DNA of 42,604 nt. It comes from Kofleriaceae bacterium. Its GTDB lineage: Bacteria > Myxococcota_A > Polyangia > Haliangiales > Haliangiaceae. The stretch lies in assembly GCA_018057825.1 (NCBI GenBank), contig JAGPCY010000056.1, positions 1 to 42,604 of the forward strand, given 5' to 3'. A model generated the notes under the pieces. The model did not search any database. It saw only the letters and a program-made list of their open reading frames with translations, and was not told where the DNA came from. The stretch's first letter is position 1; every line of letters starts with the position of its first letter. The position numbers and the translations under genes are program-made. Shown piece after piece: positions 9,783-22,782 of the stretch.

Positions 9783-10511
9783 TCAGCGCACGACCGCGGC
9801 GTCGGGCAGGGGGGCCGGCCGCGGACGACGGCGCCCGACCGCGGCGCCCAGGGCCGCCAGGCCGGTCGGGATCGGGGCCAGCACCGTCGCCACGATGGCC
9901 GTGATCATGAGCCGCGCCGCCGACGTCGAAATCGCCGCGGTCGCGAAGGCGGTGAGCCAGAACAGCACCCACCCGATCGCGACCTCGCCGGTCGTGGTCT
10001 CGGGCGACAGGCGCACCGCGATCAGCCCACCCAGGAGAGGCCCGCTGAGGATCACCACCATGGACAGCGCGCCCCGGTCGAGGATGACCGCGACGGCCGA
10101 GGTCAAGATCAGGATCGCGAACTGGACGAAGGCCGCGGCGCCGATGCGACCGAGTCGGACCGGCAGCCCACGCGCGAGCAGCACGCCCAGGCCGGCGGCC
10201 GCCAGCGCGCCGGCGATGAGCAGGGCGTCGCTCGGCTGGACGGTCAGCGGCTTGCTCGCCAGCAGGTCACCGCAGGCGCGGACGACCGCCACCACCAGGG
10301 GCGCGGCGAGGATCACCGCCGGGCGGCTGACCTCCGGCGACGCGGCGACCGCGCCGGCGGCGCCGAGCAGCGCGCCGACCGACAGGATCGCGACCGAGAG
10401 CAGGGGCGTCGGCACCAGGTCGGCCGCGCCGATCGGCAGGCTCACCCAGATGGCCCCGCCGAGCATCGAGAGCACGGCCAGGAGAACCACGCGGGCGTCG
10501 TCCGAGCGCAT
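9783..10511 (-). CDS. Polytopic membrane protein of unknown family
   Basis: The 242-residue protein is almost entirely hydrophobic, with about seven likely membrane helices separated by short loops (for example VVLLAVLSMLGGAIWVSL near the N-terminus and LMITAIVATVLAPIPTGLAAL near the end). The tail is basic and Pro-rich. I see no transporter signature, enzyme motif or Cys pair that would name it. ATG 10511 has a TACCCT box ending 6 nt upstream on the minus strand. It is divergent from the acyl-CoA ligase gene at 10571, with 59 nt between, and convergent with cysK. Confidence 0.72.
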   Translation of the reverse strand: MRSDDARVVLLAVLSMLGGAIWVSLPIGAADLVPTPLLSVAILSVGALLGAAGAVAASPEVSRPAVILAAPLVVAVVRACGDLLASKPLTVQPSDALLIAGALAAAGLGVLLARGLPVRLGRIGAAAFVQFAILILTSAVAVILDRGALSMVVILSGPLLGGLIAVRLSPETTTGEVAIGWVLFWLTAFATAAISTSAARLMITAIVATVLAPIPTGLAALGAAVGRRRPRPAPLPDAAVVR

Positions 10512-10517
10512 GCGATG

Positions 10518-10523
10518 AGGGTA
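10518..10523 (-). promoter_or_regulatory. Candidate -10 box (TACCCT), leaderless type
   Basis: On the minus strand TACCCT ends 6 nt before the ATG of the membrane protein. The same hexamer and spacing occur at 272-277. Confidence 0.4.
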
Positions 10524-10570
10524 GCACCGCGATTGCCACCTGCACCGGTGGCGGGCAAGATGCCGAGGCC

Positions 10571-12421
<1,851 letters not shown>

Positions 12422-12485
12422 TACACGTCCGCGCGAAATGAACGACCGCCGAGCCGCGTTGGTCCGCGGCACCCCGAGGTCCTCC

Positions 12486-13865
12486 ATGCGGTTCCCGATG
12501 CGACTGTCCTGGGCGGCCGTGGCCGCGCTCGCGCTGGCCTGCGGTTCGAAGAGCGGCAACGCGCCGGCGCCGACGGTGAGCCCGGGCCCGAGCCCGAGCC
12601 CGAGCCCAACGGTTGGAACCGCCGCGGCGCTGGCTCCCGCTGCGCCCGCGGTGCCGCCGCCGCCCGCCGCGCCGGTGCCGCCGCCGCCCGCCGCGCCGGT
12701 GCCGCCGCCGCAACCGACGGCGCCCGACGGCGCCGACTTCACCGCCGAGGCCCGCGCCCTCTACCGCATCGTCGCCTGCGGCTCCGACGAGCCCCTCGCC
12801 GATCCGGCGATCGCCCGGGTGGTCGAGCGCCACTGCCGGTGGGTCGGCGACCGCCTGGCCAAGTACCGGGCGACCTACCTCGTCGGGGGCCGGGCCTTCT
12901 TCGACGGCCTGAAGCCGGCCGGCCTGCCGACCACCGTGGTCTATCCCTTTGGCGGCGGCGATCTGATCTCGGCGCTGGCCGCGTTCCCCGAGGCCACCGA
13001 GGTGACGACGGTGTCCCTCGAGCTGGCCGGCGATCCCCGGCGCATCACCGGGCTGACCGCCAAGCAGCTCGACGCGAGCCTGGCCCGGCTGCGCGGCGAG
13101 CTCGGCGGCACGCTGTCGGTCGGCTCCAACACCAGCGTCAACCTGTCGGCCTCGCAGCGCAACGAGCTGCCGGCCCAGGTCTCGTCGTTCTTGCTCGGCC
13201 TGGCGGCCGCCGGCTTCGAGCCGGTCGGCATGCGCTACGTGCGCCCGCTGGCCGATGGCCAGCTCCACGGCGTCACCGCCGACGAGATCGCCGCCGAGGA
13301 CGCCGCCGCCGCCGCCCGCCGGGGCGGCGAGCGCGGCCAGCGCACCCGCAGCCGCAAGCACGACTGGCTCGACCCCAACTTCTCCGAGTCCTTCGCCCAC
13401 GTCGAGATCCGCTATCGCGCGATCGGCGAGCCGACGGCGCCGATCCGCGTCCACCGCCACTTCGGCTGGAACCTGCACGACAGCGAGCTCGCCAAGCACC
13501 CTGAGCTCATCCGTCACCTCGAGACCAAGGGCAAGGTGATCGCCCTGGTCAAAGGCGCGAGCTACCTCCTGTGGCGCGGCGACTTCGCGACCATCCGCGA
13601 CTACCTGCTCGGCCACCTGGCGTGGATGTTGTCGGACTCGACCGGCGTGCCGCCGTTCTACGCCCGCGCCGCCGGCATGGTCCAGGAGACCTACGGGCGG
13701 TTCTCGTCGGCCTTCCTCGAGGGGGCCGAGGCCCGCGGCGGCCGTCACGCCGCCGACTTCCGCGCGCTGTGGAAGGCCCAGCCGCGTCGGCCGCTGCCGT
13801 TCCGCTTCGGCTACGTCGACGGCGCGGGTCAGGCTCACGTGGTCGTGACCCGGCCCGGCCCGTGA
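12486..13865 (+). CDS. Lipoprotein of unknown function with Pro/Ala linker
   Basis: The 459-residue precursor from ATG 12486 has a hydrophobic signal ending Leu-Ala-Leu-Ala-Cys (Cys19). A Pro/Ala/Gly linker repeating VPPPPAAP-like units runs to about residue 80. The globular part has conserved-looking segments: TTVVYPFGGGDLISALAAFP, TTVSLELAGDPRRI and FHxxDxE-like HFGWNLHDSELAKHPELIRHL. Such a 'YPFGGGDL' protein looks like a myxobacterial-type uncharacterised family; I cannot name an activity. Alternative starts are ATG 12438 (adds 16 residues before the signal) and ATG 12498. It follows fadD closely and precedes the MgtC/DUF4010 gene by 28 nt, so cotranscription is possible. Confidence 0.78.
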   Translation: MRFPMRLSWAAVAALALACGSKSGNAPAPTVSPGPSPSPSPTVGTAAALAPAAPAVPPPPAAPVPPPPAAPVPPPQPTAPDGADFTAEARALYRIVACGSDEPLADPAIARVVERHCRWVGDRLAKYRATYLVGGRAFFDGLKPAGLPTTVVYPFGGGDLISALAAFPEATEVTTVSLELAGDPRRITGLTAKQLDASLARLRGELGGTLSVGSNTSVNLSASQRNELPAQVSSFLLGLAAAGFEPVGMRYVRPLADGQLHGVTADEIAAEDAAAAARRGGERGQRTRSRKHDWLDPNFSESFAHVEIRYRAIGEPTAPIRVHRHFGWNLHDSELAKHPELIRHLETKGKVIALVKGASYLLWRGDFATIRDYLLGHLAWMLSDSTGVPPFYARAAGMVQETYGRFSSAFLEGAEARGGRHAADFRALWKAQPRRPLPFRFGYVDGAGQAHVVVTRPGP

Positions 13866-13879
13866 CCGCGTCGACGCGG

Positions 13880-13885
13880 TACCAT
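13880..13885 (+). promoter_or_regulatory. Candidate -10 box (TACCAT)
   Basis: TACCAT ends 8 nt before ATG 13894 and 5 nt before the overlapping in-frame GTG 13891. Either start would place translation at or near the predicted transcript start. Confidence 0.35.
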
Positions 13886-13893
13886 CGCGGGTG

Positions 13894-15186
13894 ATGGACG
13901 CCGCGCTCTTGACCGAGGCCGGGTACGCGATCGGCCTGGGGTTGATCGTCGGCCTCGAGCGCGAGCACAGCGAGGTCGCGTCGGGGCTGGCCGACGGCGC
14001 CATCCCCGAGCAGACGGGGCGGGCGCCGCTCCAGCCCGCGGCCGGCGTCCGCACCCTGGGCCTGTTCGGCCTGGTCGGTTGGCTCCTGGCGTACCTCGGC
14101 GGCTCCTGGCCGTGGCTCTTGCCGGTCGGCCTGCTCGCGGTGGCGGCCATGGTGTCGGTGCAGATCGCGGTGTCGCGGGACACCGGCATCACCACCGAGG
14201 TCGCGGCGCTCGTGGTCTTGCTCCTGGGCGCGGTCGTGCGCTTCGATCGCGGCCTGGCGGTGGCGCTGGCCTTGGCGACCACGGCGCTCCTGGTGTCCAA
14301 GGGCTGGGTCCGCGGCTTCGTCGTCAAGCTGCGTCGGGTCGAGCTGACCGCGACCCTCCAGCTCCTGATCCTCGTCGCGATCGTCTTGCCGCTGTTGCCG
14401 GTCGAGGCCCGCGATCCGTGGGGGGCGCTGCCGCCGCGCAAGGTCGGCACCTTCGTGGTGCTGATCGCCGCGGTGCAGTACGTCGGCTACGTCCTCACCC
14501 GCTGGCTGGGTGCGGCCCGCGGCGTCGGCCTGGCCGGGCTGGTCGGTGGCCTCACCAGCTCGACCGCCGTCACGGTGTCCATGGCCAAGGCGGCGAAGGA
14601 TGATCCAGGCATGGTCGGCCCGGGGCTCCTCGCGACCTTCCTCGCCAACCTGGTGATGCCGATCCGCGTCGTCGCGATCGCGTGGGCGATCGCGCCGGCG
14701 GTCGGGATGCGGGGGGCGCTGGCGCTGGGGCCGATGGTGGTGATCCTCCTGGTCGCCGCCGGGCTGGCCTTCGCCCGGGTCCGTCGCGAGCCGCCGGTGA
14801 CCGCGACCGCGATCGAGCTGAAGAACCCGTTCGCCTTGTGGGGGGCCCTGGCTTGGGGCGCGGTCTTGTGTGGCGTGCTCCTCGCGGCTCACCTGGCGAC
14901 CGCGTGGCTCGGCCAGCGCGGCCTCTACCTCGCGGCCGCGCTGTCGGGCATCACCGACGTCGACGCGATCACCCTGGCCGCCGCCGACCAGGCCCGGGGC
15001 GGGGTGGTGGATCCGGCGTGGGCCGCGCTGGCGATCGCGATCGCCGCCATCGCCAACACCATCGCCAAGGGCCTGATGGCGTACCTCGGCGGCGGCCGGG
15101 CCTTCGGCCGGCGGGTGGCCGGGGTGTTCGCGATCGCCGCCGCCGTGACCGCCGCCGCCGCCGGCGTCGGCGTCGCGATCGGCTAG
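13894..15186 (+). CDS. MgtC/SapB-like DUF4010 membrane protein
   Basis: The 430-residue protein begins with an MgtC/SapB-type segment ([13 protein letters not shown], then [19 protein letters not shown]) and continues into a DUF4010-type domain ([19 protein letters not shown] and [13 protein letters not shown]). It is almost wholly hydrophobic with roughly 11-13 helices. MgtC proteins modulate magnesium/phosphate homeostasis in other bacteria; for the DUF4010 form the transported or sensed species is not established. ATG 13894 is used; GTG 13891 is in frame immediately before it. CTC hexamer array 3 starts 4 nt after the stop, with the next gene in the same direction. Confidence 0.88.
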   Translation: MDAALLTEAGYAIGLGLIVGLEREHSEVASGLADGAIPEQTGRAPLQPAAGVRTLGLFGLVGWLLAYLGGSWPWLLPVGLLAVAAMVSVQIAVSRDTGITTEVAALVVLLLGAVVRFDRGLAVALALATTALLVSKGWVRGFVVKLRRVELTATLQLLILVAIVLPLLPVEARDPWGALPPRKVGTFVVLIAAVQYVGYVLTRWLGAARGVGLAGLVGGLTSSTAVTVSMAKAAKDDPGMVGPGLLATFLANLVMPIRVVAIAWAIAPAVGMRGALALGPMVVILLVAAGLAFARVRREPPVTATAIELKNPFALWGALAWGAVLCGVLLAAHLATAWLGQRGLYLAAALSGITDVDAITLAAADQARGGVVDPAWAALAIAIAAIANTIAKGLMAYLGGGRAFGRRVAGVFAIAAAVTAAAAGVGVAIG

Positions 15187-15190
15187 GCGC

Positions 15191-15358
15191 GGCCTCGGCC
15201 TCGGTCTCGGTCTCGGTCTCGGCCTCGGTCTCGGCCTCGGTCTCGGTCTCGGCCTCGGTCTCGGTCTCGGTCTCGGCCTCGGCCTCGGTCTCGGTCTCGG
15301 CCTCGGTCTCCGCCTCGGTCTCCGCCTCGGTCTCGGTCTCGGTCTCGGCCTCGGTCTC
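15191..15358 (+). repeat. CTC hexamer array 3 (28 units)
   Basis: Twenty-eight units, mostly GGTCTC and GGCCTC with two CGCCTC, beginning 4 nt after the stop of the DUF4010 gene. It is the longest array and the only one between two genes in the same direction. A promoter for the next gene lies just after it, which fits a role in ending the first transcript. Confidence 0.95.
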
Positions 15359-15372
15359 GAACCGTCGAGAAA

Positions 15373-15401
15373 TTGCCCTCGCCGATCGCGCGTGGTACCC
15401 G
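15373..15401 (+). promoter_or_regulatory. Promoter of the flippase gene (TTGCCC, 17 nt, TACCCG)
   Basis: TTGCCC at 15373-15378 and TACCCG at 15396-15401 are separated by 17 nt. TACCCG ends 6 nt before the ATG at 15408, so the transcript should be leaderless or nearly so, although GAGG also lies at 15401-15404. Confidence 0.5.
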
Positions 15402-15407
15402 AGGTCG

Positions 15408-17018
15408 ATGGCCGAGACCGAAGCGCCGCCGAAGGCGACCAGCGCCGGGCGCGGCGTCCTCTACATCGCCTTCGCCAAGCTGTACTTCATGGTCGCCGGC
15501 GCGGTCATCGAGTTCCGGCTGCCGGTGATCCTGTCGCGCGCGATGTACGGCGCTTACGGCGTGGTCAGCTCGCTGGTGTCGCCCATCAACAACGTGATGG
15601 TGACCGGCTCGATCCAGGCGGTGTCGCGGTTCACCGCCCAGAAGCCCGAGACCGCGCGCATCGTCGAGGCGGCCGGCCTGCGCATGCACCTGTGGGTCGG
15701 GTTGCCGACCGCCCTCGTGTTCATCGCCGGCGCGCCGGTCTTCGGCTGGGCGATCGGCGACACCGCCAAGATCGGCCCGCTCATGCTGGCCGGGGTGATC
15801 GTCGCGACCTACGCGTTCTATGCGGTCCTGGTCGGCACCGCCAACGGCCTGCGCCAGTTCAACCGCCAGGCCGGCCTCGACATCACCTCGGCGACGCTCC
15901 GGGCCTTCGGCATCCTCGGGTTGACCATGGCCGGCCTGGGCGTCTATGGCGCCTATGGCGGCTGGGTCGCGGCGGCCGGGCTCGTCTTGCTCATCGCCAC
16001 CGTGGTGATCGGCCTGCCGCCGCGGGCGGCCCGCGGCCCCGAGGCGCAGGCCCTGGTCAAGCCGATGGCCCGCTACTTCGCCCGGGTCGCGGTCTACCTG
16101 ATCCTGCTCAACCTGATCATGTTCGTCGATCAGATCTTGCTCAAGGTCCTGACCGCCGGCTGGTATCGCGATCACGCCGCGGCGCTCACCGCCGGCCTCG
16201 ATCAGGCCTTGCCCGGGGCGCGCCGGATCGCCGGCTTCGCCGTCGACGCCAACGCCCTGTCCGACGTCCAGGTCGCCTACTACCGCGCGGTCCAGAACCT
16301 GGCGCGGCTGTCGTACCAGGCGATCCTGGCCGCGACCTTCGTCATCTTCCCGCTGGTGTCGAAGTCGACCTTCGACGACGACCACCAGACCACCCGGCGC
16401 TACATCCACATCACGATGCGGTACTCGCTGATCTTCGCGACCGCGATCGCGGTGGTGATGGCCGCCAACCCGCGCCCGCTCCTCGACATCCCGTACCCCG
16501 ACGACTACGCGACCCTGGGCGCGCCGGCCCTGGCCGCGCTGGCCCTGGGCAACGTCGCCTTCTCGCTGTTCGCGATCGCCGGCACGATCTTGAACGGCGC
16601 CGGCCACACCCGCGACGCGATCATCGCCGCCGCGGTCACCCTGGCGGTGGCGGTGGTCGGCAACTTGATCGCCATCCCGCTGTGTGAGCCGGGCGCCGAC
16701 CTGCTCCTGGTGGCGGCTTCGGTCACGGGCCTGGCGATGGTGATCGGCGCGGCGGTGGCGGGCGGCTTCTTGCACCGGCGCCTGGGCGCGTTCTTGCCCC
16801 TGGCGACCGTGGCGCGGGTCGCGGTCGCGGTCGCGGTCGCGATCGCGGTCGGGCGCGTGGTCCCGTTTTCGACGCCGCTCACCACCCTGATCGAGGCCGC
16901 GCTGATCGGCGGGGTGTTCCTGGTGGTCCTGATCGCCACCCGCGAGCTCGGCAAGGCCGACCTGCGGACGATCGCGGCGGTCCGGGCCAAGCGCGGCCAG
17001 GGAGGAGATCCGGCATGA
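15408..17018 (+). CDS. Polysaccharide/lipid flippase of the MOP superfamily (Wzx/MurJ-like)
   Basis: The 536-residue polytopic protein has about 14 hydrophobic helices and the N-terminal pattern of oligosaccharide flippases: an amphipathic start, then [20 protein letters not shown]. Internal [28 protein letters not shown] resembles the central helices of polysaccharide exporters. A soluble insertion near residues 255-285 carries charged and aromatic residues. It would move lipid-linked saccharides across the inner membrane. No glycosyltransferase, polymerase or chain-length gene is adjacent, so the substrate cannot be guessed. ATG 15408 is used; a longer frame reading back through the hexamer array is an artefact. 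The next gene overlaps its stop by 4 nt. Confidence 0.82.
   Translation: MAETEAPPKATSAGRGVLYIAFAKLYFMVAGAVIEFRLPVILSRAMYGAYGVVSSLVSPINNVMVTGSIQAVSRFTAQKPETARIVEAAGLRMHLWVGLPTALVFIAGAPVFGWAIGDTAKIGPLMLAGVIVATYAFYAVLVGTANGLRQFNRQAGLDITSATLRAFGILGLTMAGLGVYGAYGGWVAAAGLVLLIATVVIGLPPRAARGPEAQALVKPMARYFARVAVYLILLNLIMFVDQILLKVLTAGWYRDHAAALTAGLDQALPGARRIAGFAVDANALSDVQVAYYRAVQNLARLSYQAILAATFVIFPLVSKSTFDDDHQTTRRYIHITMRYSLIFATAIAVVMAANPRPLLDIPYPDDYATLGAPALAALALGNVAFSLFAIAGTILNGAGHTRDAIIAAAVTLAVAVVGNLIAIPLCEPGADLLLVAASVTGLAMVIGAAVAGGFLHRRLGAFLPLATVARVAVAVAVAIAVGRVVPFSTPLTTLIEAALIGGVFLVVLIATRELGKADLRTIAAVRAKRGQGGDPA
17001..17007 (+). promoter_or_regulatory. Strong Shine-Dalgarno site (GGAGGAG)
   Basis: GGAGGAG lies 7 nt before the ATG at 17015, inside the end of the flippase gene. 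It contrasts with the absence of such sites at many unit-leading genes in this window. Confidence 0.65.
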
Positions 17019-17467
17019 AGACCAGGACGATCGCGCTGGTCCTCGGCGTGGCCACCCTCGGGTGCCGACCGCCGCCGGGCGGCGGCGCGGCCCTGCCGGA
17101 CGCGGTCCGCACCTACACCGAGGGCGTGCGCTGGGAGCGGTTCGAGGTCGCGGCGGTGGTCATCCCGCCCGCCGAGCGCGCTCAGTTCCTCGAGGAGCGC
17201 GACACCCTGGCCGAGGATCTGCGCATCACCGACGCCGAGATCGTCCACCTGCGCGAGCGCGGGCGGACCGGCGACGTCGCGGTCAAGCTGGCCTGGTACA
17301 GCGAGCGCGAGGGCACCGTCCACACCACGGTCGCCCACCAGCGCTGGGAGCGTCAGGGGCGGGCCTGGCGGCTGGTGGACGAGGTCCGGGGCCGGGGCGA
17401 GCCCATGCCCGGGCTGCGCGAGCCGACCGACGGGCGCGAGCCCCTGGCGCGCGCCGGGCAGGATTGA
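17015..17467 (+). CDS. Small lipoprotein of unknown function
   Basis: The 150-residue precursor has a signal ending Ala-Thr-Leu-Gly-Cys (Cys17). The mature domain is a compact alpha+beta sequence: [27 protein letters not shown], then alternating charged strands ([29 protein letters not shown]). This gives an NTF2/SnoaL-like impression, but I would not assign it. ATG 17015 overlaps the flippase stop as ATGA and has a strong ribosome-binding site, so the two genes are almost certainly translationally coupled. This suggests an outer-membrane or periplasmic partner for the flippase-linked process. Confidence 0.8.
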   Translation: MKTRTIALVLGVATLGCRPPPGGGAALPDAVRTYTEGVRWERFEVAAVVIPPAERAQFLEERDTLAEDLRITDAEIVHLRERGRTGDVAVKLAWYSEREGTVHTTVAHQRWERQGRAWRLVDEVRGRGEPMPGLREPTDGREPLARAGQD

Positions 17468-17485
17468 CGTAGAATTACCGCCAGC

Positions 17486-20400
17486 GTGGCGCCGTCCGAC
17501 TTCGTCAGCCGCGGACAAGAGCTGGTTACTGCCGGGCAGTACCAGGAGGCGGTCAAGGTGTGCCGCCTGGGGCTCCTGGCGCGGCCGGGCGAGGTCAATG
17601 GTCGGCTGGTCCTGGCGTCGGCGCTCTTGGCCCTGCGCCGCTACGACGAGGTGCTGGCGGAGATGCGGGTCGCGATCGAGCTCGAGCCGGGCAACGCCGG
17701 CGGTCACCAGCTCCGCGGCACCGCGCTCCTGCGCAAGGGCGATCCCCACGCCGCCGTCGAGTGCCTCGAGCGCGCGCGCAAGCTGGCCGGTGGCGACCCG
17801 ACGATCGCCGCGCTCCTCGAGGAGGCGCGGGTCGCCCAGGCGGCGGCCGGGCCCGGGCTGTGGAACGACGGCGACAGCATGACCAAGCACTACCCGACCC
17901 ACCGCGGCGAAGGCGCCGCCGGCAGCGGCGCGTCGGGCAGCCACACCCGCCCGATCGATCGCCGCCGGCCGCCGGCCGACGCCACGCCGCCGCCCGAGAC
18001 CCTGCGGGTCGGCGACAAGTCGGGCACGGTCGAGCTCGATCCCGAGCTCGAGGGCGTCGAGCTCGAGGACGACGACGTCGCCGAGCCCCCCGAGTCGACC
18101 TCGAGCGTCGAGGTCCTCGACGACGATCTCGAGGAGGTCGACGACGACGCCCGCCCGCCCGAGGCCCAGACCCGCGCCGGTCGACCGCGCTCGGGCCGGC
18201 CCGAGGCGCGCCCCGAGCCGGTGCAGCGCTGGGACGCCGACGAGCTGTCGGAGAACATGACCCGCAAGAAGGCGCTGCCGGTCAAGCCGCCGCCCGAGGA
18301 CGCCGAGACCGCGCCCCGCGACTTCGTCGACAGCGCCCTGCCGCGGCGCGGCGGGCCGGGCCTGCGGCCCCAGCTCGGCGACCCCGGCTTCGAGGAGGAG
18401 TCGAGCCTGTCGGGCCGGGCCTCGAACCCGCGGCTGGCGGATCTGGCGGCTGGGCCCCTCGGCGGGCTGACCCCCGCGCCGGTGATGACGCCGTCGGGGC
18501 GCTTCCTGTCGAACCCCTCCGGGCCCGGAGCGCCGGTCGATCGGCCCGAGGGCGCCGGGACCTTCGGGCCACCGTCGGGACCGGTGATCGCCACCGCCCA
18601 CGCGCCGACGGTCGCCGGCCTGGTGCCGGCCGGGACGCCGCCGGGGATGGCGCCGATGGCGGGCGGGCGGGGCGGGGCGGTCCTCGGGCCCGCGCCGGGG
18701 CCAGGGGGACCGGGGCCCGCGGTGCCGGCCGCCGCGCCCCAGGCCAAGACCATGGTGCCGTTCACGGCGGCCGCGGTCCGCCCGACGGTGGCGATGAGCG
18801 CCGCCGAGGTCGCGCCGGCGCCTGCGCCGGCCTATGGAGCCAAGGATCCTGGGCTCGACGCGGTCCTGGGCGGCGCGGCGCCGCCGGCCTCGCCCTTCGA
18901 GTACCCCAGCATGTCGGCGACCCCGCCGCCGCCGGCCCTGACCGGGACCGGCCGTGGCCCGGGCTCGCCGCGGACCAGCCGCCTGGGCCTGCGCTCGCGA
19001 TGGATGCTCTTGGTGTGGATCGGGATTACCGGGGCGATCATCGGAGGCGGTGTCTTCGCGGGATTCAAGATCCGCGACCTGCGGCTGGCCAAGCAAATCG
19101 CCAGCGCCAAGCGCAACGCCGACGCGGTGGCGCGCACCGACACCTGGGTCGGCTGGCGCAGCGCCCGCGATCGCCTGGCCGCGATCTACCGAGCCCGCGG
19201 GTCGGCCGCCAACCGCGCCGCCCTGGCCAAGGCCCGGGCCATCCTCGCCGGCTGGTTCCAGGACGACCTCGACGGCGCCCGGACCGCGGTCGCGGCGCTC
19301 GGCGACGATCCGTCCCGCGACGCCGCGCTGGCCCGGGCCTACCTGGCGATCGCGCTCGGCGACGGCGCCAGGGCCAGCGCGGTGGTCAAGGACGCCGGCG
19401 GCGCTGACGCCGATCCCGAGCTGGCCCTGGCCGCCGCTCAGGCGGCGCTGGTCGACGGCCGCTGGGACGCCGCGGCCAGCGGCGCGCGGCGCGCGATCGA
19501 GGCCGCGCCGCGGCCCGCCGCCTACGTCGCGGCGTGCAACGCCGAGGCCGCGCGTCAGCGCTTCACCGACGCCGATCGCGCGTGCGCCGAGGCCGAGCGC
19601 CTGGTGCCCGGCCACCCGGCGGCGGTGATCGCGCGGGCGCGCCTGCGGGCCGCCAGCGGCGCGGCCCGCGCCGAGGCCGATCGGCTGCGCGGCGAGCTCG
19701 AGGCCATCGTCGCTGAGGCCGCGCGGCCGGTGGCGGACCAGCGCCTGGGCGCGTCGGTGAGCGAAGGCCTCGAGGCCCAGCTCGCGCTGGCCGCGGTCGC
19801 CATCGCGGTCGGCGACGCCCCGCGCGCCCGGGCCGCGATCGATCGGGTCAAGGCCAGCGAGCTGACGAGCCGCGGCCTCCTCGAGAGCCGGGCCGCGCTG
19901 GCGCTGGCGCTGGGCGACGTCGCCGAGGCCGGCCGGCTGGCCGAGCAGGGCCTGGACCGGTGGCCGGGCAGCGCCGCCCTCATCCACGCCCGCGCCCGCA
20001 GCAAGTTCGCGGCCGGCGATCTGGCCGGCGCGGCGGCGGCCCTCGACAAGGCCGGCGCGGTCGCCGACGACCCGGCGATCGTCGTGCTGAGCGCCGAGCT
20101 GGCGATGGCCAACGGCGATCTCGACGGCGCCGCCGAGCGCCTCGACAAGATCCTGGGCAAGCGCCCGGAGGATCTCGACGCCCTGGTCGCGCGCGCCGAG
20201 GTCGACCTGGCCAACGGCGATCCGCGGGCCGCGCAGTCGCGCCTCGAGCCCCGCTACTCCAAGGCCGCGCCGCCGCGCCTGACGATCACCTACGCCGCCG
20301 CGCTGCGCATGCAGAAGCGGTGGGGCGAGGCGCGCTCGGCCTTGAGCCGGCTCTTGACCGCCGCCGGCTCGGGCCCGATCACCGGGGCCGCCTGGCTCGA

Positions 20401-21364
20401 GCAGGCCCGCATCGATCGCGAGGACGGCAACCCCAAGGAGGCGCGCGCGGCCTACGCCCGGGCCCAGGAGATGTTGCCGGCGTCGCGCGACGCCAAGCTC
20501 GAGGCGGCGACGCTCATGATCGACGACGGCGACGCCCGGGGCGGGCGCGACTCGCTGCGCGGCCTGGTCGACGGCAGCCCCGGGGACGCCGGCGCGGCGG
20601 TCGAGCTGGCGCGGGCCCAGATCCTCACCGGCGATCTGGTCGCCGCCGAGGCCACCCTGGCCGCGATCGGAGAGGTGGCGCCGGCGGTCAAGGGCCGCCT
20701 GGCCCGCGAGCGTGGCCGCCTGGCGCTGCGGCGACGCGACCCCCGCGCCGCGGTCTCGGCCTTGCGCGACGCGGTGGCGGCCAGTCCCACCGACGTCGAG
20801 GCCGCGATCATGCTCCTCGACGCCCACATCCTGGCCGGCGACGTCCCCGAGGCCAAGCGCGCCGTCGACGACTTCAACCTGCGCTTCGGCAAGCGCGACG
20901 AGACCGGCCTGGTCACCGGACGGCTCGCCCTGGTCAGCGAGCGCTTCGCCGAGGCCCTCACCGAGTTCATCACCGCCCGCAACCTGCTCGCCAAGGCGCC
21001 CCAGCGCCTGCTGTCGGACGCCATCTACTGGGTCGGCTACGCCCACTACGCCAACGGCGATCTGTCGAAGGCCCGCGGCGAACTGAAGGACGCGATCGCG
21101 CGGGATCCGACCAACGCCGACGCCCATGGCCTCCTGGGCGCCGTGCTGATCGACAACCAGGAGTGGGTGGCGGCGGCCGACGCGTTGACCGTCGCGGTCG
21201 CCCTCGACCCCGACAACGCCGACGCCTGGTACCGGCTCGGCGGCTCGCGCTTGAACGCCCGACGGACCAAGGACGGCAAGGCCGCCCTCGAGACTTACCT
21301 CAAGCGCTGGCCGACCGGCGAGCACGCCGCCGAGGTCCGCCAGCTCCTGGCCGCCGCGCGCTGA
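17486..21364 (+). CDS. Giant TPR protein with a single central membrane helix
   Basis: The 1292-residue protein has three parts. Residues 1-125 are TPR hairpins (FVSRGQELVTAGQYQEAVKV, ALLALRRYDEVLAEMRVAIELEPGN). Residues about 130-500 are a disordered acidic then Pro/Gly/Ala-rich linker. One membrane helix lies around 505-530 (WMLLVWIGITGAIIGGGVFAG), and residues 540-1292 are many more TPR units. It probably spans the inner membrane, with a cytoplasmic N-terminal TPR module and a large periplasmic TPR superhelix as a scaffold. The GTG at 17486 is the natural start; TAGAAT lies 10 nt upstream. It is convergent with the Ser/Thr kinase, 73 nt apart. Partners are unknown. Confidence 0.85.
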   Translation: MAPSDFVSRGQELVTAGQYQEAVKVCRLGLLARPGEVNGRLVLASALLALRRYDEVLAEMRVAIELEPGNAGGHQLRGTALLRKGDPHAAVECLERARKLAGGDPTIAALLEEARVAQAAAGPGLWNDGDSMTKHYPTHRGEGAAGSGASGSHTRPIDRRRPPADATPPPETLRVGDKSGTVELDPELEGVELEDDDVAEPPESTSSVEVLDDDLEEVDDDARPPEAQTRAGRPRSGRPEARPEPVQRWDADELSENMTRKKALPVKPPPEDAETAPRDFVDSALPRRGGPGLRPQLGDPGFEEESSLSGRASNPRLADLAAGPLGGLTPAPVMTPSGRFLSNPSGPGAPVDRPEGAGTFGPPSGPVIATAHAPTVAGLVPAGTPPGMAPMAGGRGGAVLGPAPGPGGPGPAVPAAAPQAKTMVPFTAAAVRPTVAMSAAEVAPAPAPAYGAKDPGLDAVLGGAAPPASPFEYPSMSATPPPPALTGTGRGPGSPRTSRLGLRSRWMLLVWIGITGAIIGGGVFAGFKIRDLRLAKQIASAKRNADAVARTDTWVGWRSARDRLAAIYRARGSAANRAALAKARAILAGWFQDDLDGARTAVAALGDDPSRDAALARAYLAIALGDGARASAVVKDAGGADADPELALAAAQAALVDGRWDAAASGARRAIEAAPRPAAYVAACNAEAARQRFTDADRACAEAERLVPGHPAAVIARARLRAASGAARAEADRLRGELEAIVAEAARPVADQRLGASVSEGLEAQLALAAVAIAVGDAPRARAAIDRVKASELTSRGLLESRAALALALGDVAEAGRLAEQGLDRWPGSAALIHARARSKFAAGDLAGAAAALDKAGAVADDPAIVVLSAELAMANGDLDGAAERLDKILGKRPEDLDALVARAEVDLANGDPRAAQSRLEPRYSKAAPPRLTITYAAALRMQKRWGEARSALSRLLTAAGSGPITGAAWLEQARIDREDGNPKEARAAYARAQEMLPASRDAKLEAATLMIDDGDARGGRDSLRGLVDGSPGDAGAAVELARAQILTGDLVAAEATLAAIGEVAPAVKGRLARERGRLALRRRDPRAAVSALRDAVAASPTDVEAAIMLLDAHILAGDVPEAKRAVDDFNLRFGKRDETGLVTGRLALVSERFAEALTEFITARNLLAKAPQRLLSDAIYWVGYAHYANGDLSKARGELKDAIARDPTNADAHGLLGAVLIDNQEWVAAADALTVAVALDPDNADAWYRLGGSRLNARRTKDGKAALETYLKRWPTGEHAAEVRQLLAAAR

Positions 21365-21437
21365 GGTCGCCGAGCTCGCGCCCAGCATTCGCCGAGCGCG
21401 CCCGTCTCGTGCTGAACTCGCGCCCGCCTCGCGCCGC

Positions 21438-22766
<1,329 letters not shown>

Positions 22767-22782
22767 CCGAAAGCGAGGATGA

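Noticed and set aside
10534-10560. Inverted repeat TTGCCACC...GGTGGCGGGCAA upstream of fadD as an operator
   Set aside because: The arms match only with a 4-nt insertion and the symmetry is weak; not enough to call a site.
15191-15358. Hexamer arrays as CRISPR arrays
   Set aside because: There are no spacers between units, the period is 6 nt and no cas genes are present.
14682-17018. A long frame that would fuse a Ser/Val/Ala repeat from array 3 to the flippase
   Set aside because: The hexamer has no stop codon in any frame, so ORFs run through it by default. The flippase has its own promoter and ATG after the array.
16505-21388. A 1627-codon open frame on the minus strand across the TPR gene
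   Set aside because: It is the antisense shadow of a GC-rich gene: Arg/Gly/Ala/Asp-rich with no domains, while the plus strand gives clear TPR repeats.
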